Assembly: GCA_902609535.1 (NCBI GenBank)
Contig: CACLSF010000007.1
Span: 1-36,568 of the forward strand
Length of the DNA: 36,568 nucleotides
Origin: an uncultured Pelagibacteraceae bacterium
Lineage (GTDB): Bacteria; Pseudomonadota; Alphaproteobacteria; Pelagibacterales; Pelagibacteraceae
Direction of reading: 5' to 3'
Positions 1 through 6,964 of the stretch are shown piece after piece. The position numbers and the translations under genes are program-made. The notes below the pieces were generated by a model, which had not been told where the DNA came from, did not search any database, and was given only the letters and a program-made list of their open reading frames with translations. Within the stretch, counting starts at the first letter, position 1. Every line of letters begins with the position of its first letter.

Positions 1-327
1 GCTTAGAGATTGAGGAAGAACTTTTATAACTGAAAATAATATTAATAAAGTTAATAAAGCATTAAAATTATTGGTATTTATATTTTTGTTTAATAAATCT
101 AATGATTTATTTCCTGAGTAATCAATTCTCATCATATTTAATCCAATCAATCCTAAGATTAATGGAAACAAGTAAGTTAAAGAGCCAGGTAAAAAAAATG
201 TTAAATTTATTTTTAAAAAGGCATTTGATATTACATCAATTAAACTTACTAAAACAAAAAAAGAGCCAATAATAGAATAGTTTTTAATGTTATCTCTGTT
301 AGGCTTTAAAAAATTAAATGTTTGCAT
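1..327 (-). CDS. Probable second permease of the amino-acid ABC transporter (AapM-like), 5' part only
   Basis: Reading the minus strand from an ATG at 327 gives an open frame of 109 codons that runs off the window edge, so only the N-terminus is visible. It begins MQTFNFLKPNRDN and is rich in Leu, Ile and Phe, with at least two likely membrane segments (about residues 18-35 and 43-62) and a third beginning near 93. It starts 3 bases after the stop of aapQ, which suggests translational coupling. In the aapJQMP operon this place belongs to AapM, the partner permease. The diagnostic EAA loop lies beyond the edge, so the assignment rests on position and hydrophobicity and is an inference. Confidence 0.6.
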   Translation of the reverse strand, partial: MQTFNFLKPNRDNIKNYSIIGSFFVLVSLIDVISNAFLKINLTFFLPGSLTYLFPLILGLIGLNMMRIDYSGNKSLDLLNKNINTNNFNALLTLLILFSVIKVLPQSLS

Positions 328-330
328 CTT

Positions 331-1482
331 TTACTTTTCTTTAATTTCAATTTTTTTATTATACCAATTCATTATTGCTGCAATAGTTAAACTAATTGTT
401 AGATAGGTTAACATTGTTATTGAAACAATCTCTATTGCCTTACCTGTCTGCATCAAAGCAGTGCCAGCAAAAACAAGCACTAAATCAGGATATGCAATAG
501 CAGCTGCCAAAGATGAATTTTTAGTTAAATTTAAATATTGGTTTGTTGTAGGTGGTATAATAATTCTTAATGCTTGAGGCATAATAACTAATTTTAAAAC
601 TTGATTAGGCGTCAAACCAACTGATGCTGCAGCTTCTTTTTGGCCTTTGCTAACTCCCTCAATTCCAGCTCTGACACATTCTGCTACAAAAGTAGAAGTA
701 TATAAGGATAATGCTAGAACTAATGCTATTAATTCAGGTGGTAAACTTATTCCACCTTCGTATATGTAAGAAATTTTTGATAATTTTTTAAGCTCTGGTA
801 ATTCAAATCCTAAAGATACTCCTCCAAATAAAAATGACAAAAGAGGCAATACAATTAATAGAGCAACCGAATAAAGAAAGACAGGAATTTGTTTACCTTG
901 TGTATCTCTTAATTTTCTTGCGTAATTCCTTAATACAATGATTGAAATTATTGCTGCAAGACCACAATATAAAAATACATTCAAATTTTCCCATACCATT
1001 GCTGGTATATAATAGCCTTTTACTGTCATATAAGTTACCCCAAACCACGCATTAGCTTTCTCTGGCATAGGTAAAGCTCTAAGAGCTGCGTAATACCAAA
1101 AGAAGATTTGCAACAGTAATGGAATATTTCTAAAAAACTCGACATAACATGCGGCTGAGTTTTTTATTAGATAATTCGATGATAATCTTGCTACACCAAT
1201 TATAACACCCAATATTGTGCAAATTATTATACTTATAAAAGAAACTAACAAAGTATTTAAAAGCCCAACTAGAAAAGCACGGGAGTAAGAGTCTGATCCG
1301 CTATATTCAATTAAAGAAAATTGAACATCAAATGAAGACTCTTGCGATAAAAAATCAAAACCAAAATCAATACCTCTATTATCCATATTGGTCTGAGCAT
1401 TTAGAGTTAAAAACCCAAAAATAAGAACAACAAATAGTATTGCTAAAATCTGAGGTATAAATTTTTTTATAATGTTGTTCAT
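331..1482 (-). CDS. aapQ: Polar/general L-amino-acid ABC transporter permease AapQ
   Basis: Inner-membrane permease of a binding-protein-dependent amino-acid importer of the HisMQ family, 383 aa. An N-terminal membrane segment (about residues 8-29) precedes a periplasmic stretch. Several helices follow, then a long insertion between the two halves of the permease core, as is usual for AapQ/YhdX compared with the shorter HisQ. The EAA loop that docks the ATPase is clear near residues 283-305 (EAAASVGLTPNQ followed by LVIMPQALRIIIPP). It follows aapJ, separated by a 64-base gap that holds a terminator-like hairpin, and lies 3 bases before the next membrane gene. No clear Shine-Dalgarno precedes the ATG. 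The family is certain; the exact substrate range cannot be read from sequence. Confidence 0.93.
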   Translation of the reverse strand: MNNIIKKFIPQILAILFVVLIFGFLTLNAQTNMDNRGIDFGFDFLSQESSFDVQFSLIEYSGSDSYSRAFLVGLLNTLLVSFISIIICTILGVIIGVARLSSNYLIKNSAACYVEFFRNIPLLLQIFFWYYAALRALPMPEKANAWFGVTYMTVKGYYIPAMVWENLNVFLYCGLAAIISIIVLRNYARKLRDTQGKQIPVFLYSVALLIVLPLLSFLFGGVSLGFELPELKKLSKISYIYEGGISLPPELIALVLALSLYTSTFVAECVRAGIEGVSKGQKEAAASVGLTPNQVLKLVIMPQALRIIIPPTTNQYLNLTKNSSLAAAIAYPDLVLVFAGTALMQTGKAIEIVSITMLTYLTISLTIAAIMNWYNKKIEIKEK

Positions 1483-1495
1483 CAGAATTTATAAT

Positions 1496-1528
1496 AAAAA
1501 AAAGGGCTAGAAATATCTAGCCCTTTTT
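1496..1528 (-). terminator. Intrinsic terminator / attenuator hairpin between aapJ and aapQ
   Basis: Arms AAAAAGGGCTAG (1499-1510) and CTAGCCCTTTTT (1517-1528) are perfectly complementary around a 6-base loop. On the minus strand the stem is followed by a run of eight T (1503 down to 1496). It lies inside the transporter operon, after the binding-protein gene. The shape is that of a rho-independent terminator. Read-through here would give more AapJ than permease, a common arrangement in ABC importer operons; that role is inferred. Confidence 0.85.
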
Positions 1529-1546
1529 AATTAATTTGAAATAAAA

Positions 1547-2587
1547 TTATCTTGCTGGTGGTACGTATAATATTCCACCTTTAGTCCATAATTCATTTGG
1601 ACCTCTATCAGGAAGAATTCCAGTGTCTGCTATATTTCTTTTGTAGCTTTCACCGTAGTTACCAACTTGTTTGATAATTCTTAAATTCCACTCATTATCT
1701 AAACCAAAAGCTGCGCCTAACTCACCTTCAGCACCAACTAATCTTTTGATTGCTGGATTGTTTGAAGTTTTCATCATATCAGCATTTGATGAATCAACGC
1801 CATATTCTTCTGCTTCAATCATAGTATTTAATGACCATCTAACGATATCTTCCCAAACAGAATCACCTTGACGCACAACTGGTCCAAGTGGCTCTTTTGA
1901 AATAGTTTCAGGTAATACTACGTGATCATTTGGAGCTGATAATTTAGTTCTTTGTGCAGCAAGACCAGATTTATCTGTAGTGTATGTATCACAACGACCA
2001 GCATCATAAGCAGCTACGACTTCATCAGCTTTTTCAAAAACGACTGGCTCATATGAAATTCCTTTAGAATCAAAAAAGTCTCTCATGTTAAGCTCAGTTG
2101 TAGTTCCTAAGTTTGTACAAACTGAAGTTCCATTTTTAAATTCGCTTGTAGATGCAATTCCTGAACCTTTTCTTACCATGAAACCTTGTCCATCATAAAA
2201 GTTTACACCAACAAATGTTAAACCAATATCAGCATCTCTTGATAGTGTCCAAGTTGTGTTTCTTGATAGAATGTCAATTTCACCTGAAGTAAGTGCGGTA
2301 AATCTTTCTTTTGCACTTAAAGGAGTGAACTTAACCTTAGTTGCGTCTCCTAATGTAGCGGCTGCAACAGCTCTACATACATCAACATCTATTCCTGTCC
2401 AATTTCCAGACTCATCTGCGTTTGAAAATCCAGGTAGACCCTGAGATACACCGCATCTTACGAAACCTCTTTTTTTAGTGTTCTCAAGAGTTTTTGATTT
2501 CTTAGCAGCCATTGTTTCTGTTGAAAATGCAAATAGCATAGCGAACATAGCAACTACAGAAGTCAATTGTTTTATTATTTTAAACAT
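1547..2587 (-). CDS. aapJ: General L-amino-acid ABC transporter periplasmic binding protein AapJ
   Basis: Periplasmic solute-binding protein (SBP family 3) that captures amino acids and delivers them to the AapQM permease, 346 aa. A signal peptide spans about residues 1-27, with a hydrophobic core followed by a likely cleavage site at TMA|AKK. The mature part starts with RGFVRCGVSQGLPGF, then GIDVDVCRAVAAA, LTSGEIDILSRNTTWT and AAYDAGRCDTYTTDKSGL, the familiar AapJ/BztA blocks. The ATG is preceded by a good Shine-Dalgarno (GAGG at 2594-2597, minus strand). It is the first gene of the operon, with inverted repeats in its leader and a terminator-like hairpin behind it. SAR11 cells are known to express such binding proteins very highly. 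Confidence 0.95.
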   Translation of the reverse strand: MFKIIKQLTSVVAMFAMLFAFSTETMAAKKSKTLENTKKRGFVRCGVSQGLPGFSNADESGNWTGIDVDVCRAVAAATLGDATKVKFTPLSAKERFTALTSGEIDILSRNTTWTLSRDADIGLTFVGVNFYDGQGFMVRKGSGIASTSEFKNGTSVCTNLGTTTELNMRDFFDSKGISYEPVVFEKADEVVAAYDAGRCDTYTTDKSGLAAQRTKLSAPNDHVVLPETISKEPLGPVVRQGDSVWEDIVRWSLNTMIEAEEYGVDSSNADMMKTSNNPAIKRLVGAEGELGAAFGLDNEWNLRIIKQVGNYGESYKRNIADTGILPDRGPNELWTKGGILYVPPAR

Positions 2588-2609
2588 TATTTTCCTCTTT
2601 TTATTATTT

Positions 2610-2645
2610 ATTTGTTAACAAATTATTCAAAAGTTATTTTTGAAT
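2610..2645 (-). promoter_or_regulatory. Two perfect inverted repeats in the aapJ leader
   Basis: Two adjacent palindromic elements sit 23-58 bases before the aapJ ATG. ATTTGTTAACAAAT (2610-2623) is a perfect 14-base palindrome. ATTCAAAA (2625-2632) pairs perfectly with TTTTGAAT (2638-2645) across a 5-base loop. They lie just upstream of the aapJ ribosome binding site. They could be a regulator's operators or a stabilising 5' hairpin in the mRNA. The sequence does not say which, and chance palindromes are common in A+T-rich DNA. Confidence 0.4.
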
Positions 2646-2716
2646 ACATTAGTAAAGCAGAAAGTAATACAACCATCAATGGTAAAATAACCTCATCAAT
2701 GTTGATCTATTAAAGA

Positions 2717-2793
2717 TGGCGCGCCCTGGAGGATTCGAACCTCCGACCCTCGGTTTAGAAAACCGATGCTCTATCCAGCTGAGCTAAGGGCGC
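2717..2793 (-). tRNA. tRNA-Arg (anticodon UCU)
   Basis: A complete cloverleaf on the minus strand. The acceptor arms are GCGCCCT and AGGGCGC with discriminator G and an encoded CCA (2717-2719). The D arm is AGCTCAGCTGGATAGAGC. The anticodon stem TCGGT/ACCGA holds loop TTTCTAA with anticodon TCT. The T arm is GGAGG-TTCGAAT-CCTCC. It reads AGA (and possibly AGG) codons, the dominant arginine codons in this A+T-rich genome. It lies between trkH and aapJ, all on the same strand. Confidence 0.97.
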
Positions 2794-2818
2794 AGAAAAA
2801 ATACTTTATAATACTAAT

Positions 2819-4228
2819 TTAATTTTTGAAAAGAAATTTTTTAAATAATATTAGTATTGTTAATAGCTCTACTCTACCAATTATCATAAAAATAATTAGA
2901 TAGAACTTAGTTAAAAAAGAAAGATTATAAAAATCAAAATTCTCAAGTTCAAACATGCTTGAGTTAACAGTATTCATGATTGTTAAGATTGAAAGTTTAA
3001 ATGAGTTTTCAAATTGGACATCTGAAAGTGTTAAAAATAAAGTTAATAAGGAAAGTGAAATAATGAAAATTATTATCGAAAAAAAATATTTATTGATATC
3101 TGATTTATCAGTGTTCTTATTTATTAATGTAACTTTGTTTAAATAGATTTGATTTGGTTTTGTATGAGATAGTAAGTTGTTTATAGAAAATTTTAACAAA
3201 CTCAAAACCTTTATAAACCTAATTCCTGAACTGGTTGAAAAAAAAGAACCTCCAATCACAACCATAATAAAAAAAACAAATATTAAATTATTTGGCGTGT
3301 CATCAAATGAAATACCAATATTTGATATACTGCTTACGATAGAAACTAAAATTACAGGAAAATTATTACTTGAATTTAAAAAAACAAATGAAAAAGAAAT
3401 TATAATTAATAAATAAATTAAAAGGTTAAAATCTTCACTTAAGAAGTTAAGTTTTTTTTTGTTAAAAAAAATAAGATTATAAACTAAAAATAAACTAAAA
3501 AAAGATAACATCATAGTAAATGATAAAATAATTTTACTAAGATCAGTTTCGAATAAATAATCAATTCTATTGACTGGCAGAAATCCACCAGAAGAAATTA
3601 TAGATAATGATAAATTAAATGCATCAAAAGTTCTTAAATTAATCGTCTTAAATAAAATAAATGTAACCATAGTTAATGAAGAATAAATTATTATAATTTT
3701 CAGTGATTGTTTAAAAATTTCATTGTAGTTAAAAGATAAATATTCAGTAAATGATTGTTTAAGATTTTTGTCAAAAATATCTATCAATAATAAGATCGAA
3801 AAAAGAAAATAAATTCCACCAACCCATTGAGAAGTAGATCTCCATAAAATTAGGCTTTCATCTAATTGTTTTATATTGTCAAAAATAGTAAAACCTGTAG
3901 ATGTGAAACCTGATATCGCTTCAAAATATGAATTTAATAAAGATATATTTTTTATGCTAAAATAATAAGGTATCGATATTATTAATGGAAATAGAAAATA
4001 ACCTAACAATACAGTAAATATTTTTTCATAAAGAGTAATTTTTTTAATTTTTTTTCTATTAAAAAATAATAGGAATGAACCTAAAAAAAGACTTATAAAT
4101 AATGTGTAAATATAATTTTCAATATTAAAAAAAATGTCAAAATAATTAGAATAAATAATATTAAAAAAAGATAAAATAGTTATTAAAAATAGAAATGAGC
4201 TTATATAAATAGAACTAAATTTTGTCAT
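2819..4228 (-). CDS. trkH: Trk-type potassium uptake membrane subunit TrkH
   Basis: Integral membrane K+ translocating subunit of the TrkH/KtrB family, 469 aa and almost wholly hydrophobic. Four pore-loop repeats can be followed: AISGFTSTGFTIF near residue 104, LSIISSGGFLPV near 209, SSISNIGISF near 300 and GGSFFSTSSGIRFIK near 326. These are the family's selectivity-filter positions. It starts 7 bases after trkA, which encodes the cytoplasmic NAD-binding gating subunit, so the pair makes a full Trk system. Tandem trkA-trkH placement behind ntrYX suggests co-transcription. It is very A+T-rich and Phe/Ile-rich like its neighbours. Family assignment is firm; transport kinetics cannot be inferred. 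Confidence 0.92.
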   Translation of the reverse strand: MTKFSSIYISSFLFLITILSFFNIIYSNYFDIFFNIENYIYTLFISLFLGSFLLFFNRKKIKKITLYEKIFTVLLGYFLFPLIISIPYYFSIKNISLLNSYFEAISGFTSTGFTIFDNIKQLDESLILWRSTSQWVGGIYFLFSILLLIDIFDKNLKQSFTEYLSFNYNEIFKQSLKIIIIYSSLTMVTFILFKTINLRTFDAFNLSLSIISSGGFLPVNRIDYLFETDLSKIILSFTMMLSFFSLFLVYNLIFFNKKKLNFLSEDFNLLIYLLIIISFSFVFLNSSNNFPVILVSIVSSISNIGISFDDTPNNLIFVFFIMVVIGGSFFSTSSGIRFIKVLSLLKFSINNLLSHTKPNQIYLNKVTLINKNTDKSDINKYFFSIIIFIISLSLLTLFLTLSDVQFENSFKLSILTIMNTVNSSMFELENFDFYNLSFLTKFYLIIFMIIGRVELLTILILFKKFLFKN

Positions 4229-4235
4229 ATTAAAA

Positions 4236-5609
4236 TTAGATTGAACTAATTCTAAACATATTTTCTACGATAGGTAATTGATCTCTCTTTGAAAGAAGAA
4301 CAACTGTATCATCTTTCTGAAAAATGTAACTTGAACTTGGTATAATAACCTCACCATCTCTTAATATAGCTCCAATTCTAATTTCATCAGGTAAATTAGA
4401 ATCTTTTAGCTGTTTATTAATTAACTCAGATGTTTCTATTATATCAGCTTCTATAACTTCATATTCACCATTTAAAATTGTGTATGCATTTTCTATAGTT
4501 CCCTTATGAACATGTTTTAAAATACTAGAGACAGTATTCATTCTTGGATCAATTAAGTCGTCAATTTTCAAAGAAGACTGTAATAGTGAATAATTAGGCT
4601 TGTTTATTAAAGCCATAGTTCTTTTATCTTTTGAAAATTTTTCAACAATTACACTGACCATTAAATTATCTTCATCATCATTAGTTAAAGCTAAAACAGT
4701 CTCAACTTCTTCAATATTAGCCTCGTTTAAAACGTCTTCGTCCAACCCATTACCGTTAATTACGATTGTATCATTAAGTTCATTTGCAATATATTCTGCT
4801 CTAGATTTATCTTTTTCTATTATTTTAACTCTTGCTGAATCAAATGACAGTTCAATATTTTTTGCAAGATTAAAACCAATATTACCCCCACCAATGATTA
4901 ACATTTTATTTGAAATTTTTTCATTATGACCGAAAACATTCAAAGTTTCTTGCATTTGACTACTGCTAACAACTACATAAGCTTTATCGCTAAGTTGTAA
5001 TTGGTCTGTCTTTTTCATCACAACAAATTTTTCATTTCTAATAACACCTAGTATATAAGCATTAAGTTTGGGAAACTTTTTTGTAAGTTCATTTAAGTTA
5101 ATTCCATGAATTGAACATTTTTCATCAATCAAAATTTCTAGTAATCTAATTTTATTTTCAGCAAATGGTACATTATCTAAAGCACCTGGTGCTTCTAATT
5201 TACGTTGTATAGATTTTGCAATTTCAATTTCGGGAGAAATAATATTATCGATCGGTAAATTTTCTCGGTTAAATAGTCCTGAATATTTTGGATCGAGATA
5301 TTCTTGAAATCTTATACGAGCAATTTTTTTAGGAACTTTAAATAATGAGAAAGCTATTTGACATATCAGCATATTAATTTCATCATTTCGTGTAACAGCT
5401 ATAATCATGTCTGCATCTTTAGTATTTGCTTTTTCCAAAATAGCTGGGGAAGTTGCCTTTCCAACAATTGCTTTTACATCTAAGGTTTCATTAATTTTTT
5501 GAATATCATCACTTGATTGATCGATCATAGTAATTGAGTGATTTTGCTCAATTAGCATTTTTGCAATCGTTGATCCCACCCTTCCAGCTCCACAAATAAT
5601 TATGTTCAT
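4236..5609 (-). CDS. trkA: Trk potassium uptake regulatory subunit TrkA
   Basis: Peripheral cytoplasmic subunit that binds NAD(H) and gates TrkH, 457 aa. It has the duplicated RCK layout. The first Rossmann fold starts at residue 1 (MNIIICGAGRVGS), followed by a TrkA_C domain around 140-215. A second Rossmann fold begins near 235 (MLIIGGGNIGFNLAK), followed by a second TrkA_C near 370-455. Both GxGxxG nucleotide motifs are intact. The ATG overlaps the ntrX stop by one base (TAATG), so translation is probably coupled. Placing trkA directly after ntrYX is standard for alphaproteobacteria. Confidence 0.96.
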   Translation of the reverse strand: MNIIICGAGRVGSTIAKMLIEQNHSITMIDQSSDDIQKINETLDVKAIVGKATSPAILEKANTKDADMIIAVTRNDEINMLICQIAFSLFKVPKKIARIRFQEYLDPKYSGLFNRENLPIDNIISPEIEIAKSIQRKLEAPGALDNVPFAENKIRLLEILIDEKCSIHGINLNELTKKFPKLNAYILGVIRNEKFVVMKKTDQLQLSDKAYVVVSSSQMQETLNVFGHNEKISNKMLIIGGGNIGFNLAKNIELSFDSARVKIIEKDKSRAEYIANELNDTIVINGNGLDEDVLNEANIEEVETVLALTNDDEDNLMVSVIVEKFSKDKRTMALINKPNYSLLQSSLKIDDLIDPRMNTVSSILKHVHKGTIENAYTILNGEYEVIEADIIETSELINKQLKDSNLPDEIRIGAILRDGEVIIPSSSYIFQKDDTVVLLSKRDQLPIVENMFRISSI

Positions 5610-6964
5610 TAATTTAGATCTTTCACTCCAAGTAATTTTAACTTTCTATGTAAAGCTGATCTTTCCATACCTATAAATTTTGCAGTTTTAGAAATATTTC
5701 CACTAAATTTCTTTAACTGAGAAATTAGATATTGTTTTTCAAAACTTTCTCTAGCCTCTTTTAATGGAACTGTAAGAGTTTCTGTTACAGAAAATTCATC
5801 TTCAATTGACTTGGAAAGTGACTCTTTTATAATATTCATTAATCTTTCATTATCATCGCCTGGTGATAATATTGCTATTCTTTCAATTAGATTTCTTAAT
5901 TCTCTCACGTTCCCAGGCCAATCGTAATTTAGTAAATAATTATTATCAATAATCTTGAATTTTTTAAAATTGTTAGCTTCACATATGTTTTCGATGAAAT
6001 AATCTATTAGTATAGGAATATCATCAATTCGTTTGTTTAAAGGATCTATCTTAATATTAAAAACATTTAATCTGTGAAACAAATCTTCTCTGAAATTTCC
6101 AAATTTAATTTCTTGTTGCACATCTTTGCTATTTGTACAAATAATTCTTACATCAACTTTAATATCATGATTGCTATTAATTCTTTTAAATTTTTGGTCA
6201 ATAACAACTCTTAAAATCTTGGACTGAGTCTCAAGAGGTATTTCTGTAACTTCGTCAATTAACAATATGCCACCTGAAGCTTTTTCAAGTGCTCCATAAA
6301 ATATTGAGCCGTCTTTTTTTTCTTCTCCAAACAATTCTAATTCATATTTTTTTGCATCCAAAAGTGCTCCATTTATTACAATAAATGGTTTATCTTTTCT
6401 TTTAGAATTTTTATGTATTTTTCTCGAGATTAATTCTTTGCCCGATCCAGTTGGTCCACTAATAAATATTCTACTTTCTGATTTTGATAATTTATCTATC
6501 TGATCTTTAACTGAAAGAATATTAGAACTTTTACCTACTAACTCGAATGTATGAAAAAGTTTAGTATTTAAAGTTTTGTTTTCATTTTTAAGTATATAGT
6601 TTTCTACAGCTCTATTGACAAAGTTTAAAAGTCTTTCTTTATCAAAAGGTTTTTGTATAAATTCAAATGCTCCTGATTTTAAAGAATTTACTGCCATTTC
6701 TATATTTGCATGACCAGATATCATTATTACCGGCAAATCTGAGTTTTTCTTCTTTATGTGATCTAAAAGCAGAATACCGTCATTATCACCTTTATCTAAC
6801 TTAACATCAATAATTGCTACGTCCGGAAGTTTTTTATCTATTTCACTTAAGGCCTGATTGTAGTTAGCTGCAAGTCTAGTTTTATATCCCGCATCTTTAA
6901 TTAACTCGTTCAGAATTAATCTTATATCTGCATTATCATCAATAATTAGAATTTCAACTGACAT
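5609..6964 (-). CDS. ntrX: NtrX-type response regulator (AAA+ and Fis domains) lacking the GAFTGA motif
   Basis: Cytoplasmic DNA-binding response regulator paired with NtrY, 451 aa. The receiver domain (1-120) keeps D9/D10, phospho-acceptor D53, S83 and K105. The AAA+ domain keeps Walker A GPTGSGKE (170-177), Walker B GGILLIDE (231-238) and the WPGNVREL segment. The C-terminal Fis-type helix-turn-helix is ISKTAKFIGMERSALHRKL. After ELFG (210-213) the usual EKGAFTGA is replaced by EEKKDGSIFYGALEKA, so the loop that contacts sigma-54 is gone. SAR11 genomes are known to carry only rpoD- and rpoH-type sigma factors, which fits a regulator that no longer drives sigma-54 promoters. It overlaps ntrY and trkA by one base each (TAATG). 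Confidence 0.93.
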   Translation of the reverse strand: MSVEILIIDDNADIRLILNELIKDAGYKTRLAANYNQALSEIDKKLPDVAIIDVKLDKGDNDGILLLDHIKKKNSDLPVIMISGHANIEMAVNSLKSGAFEFIQKPFDKERLLNFVNRAVENYILKNENKTLNTKLFHTFELVGKSSNILSVKDQIDKLSKSESRIFISGPTGSGKELISRKIHKNSKRKDKPFIVINGALLDAKKYELELFGEEKKDGSIFYGALEKASGGILLIDEVTEIPLETQSKILRVVIDQKFKRINSNHDIKVDVRIICTNSKDVQQEIKFGNFREDLFHRLNVFNIKIDPLNKRIDDIPILIDYFIENICEANNFKKFKIIDNNYLLNYDWPGNVRELRNLIERIAILSPGDDNERLMNIIKESLSKSIEDEFSVTETLTVPLKEARESFEKQYLISQLKKFSGNISKTAKFIGMERSALHRKLKLLGVKDLN

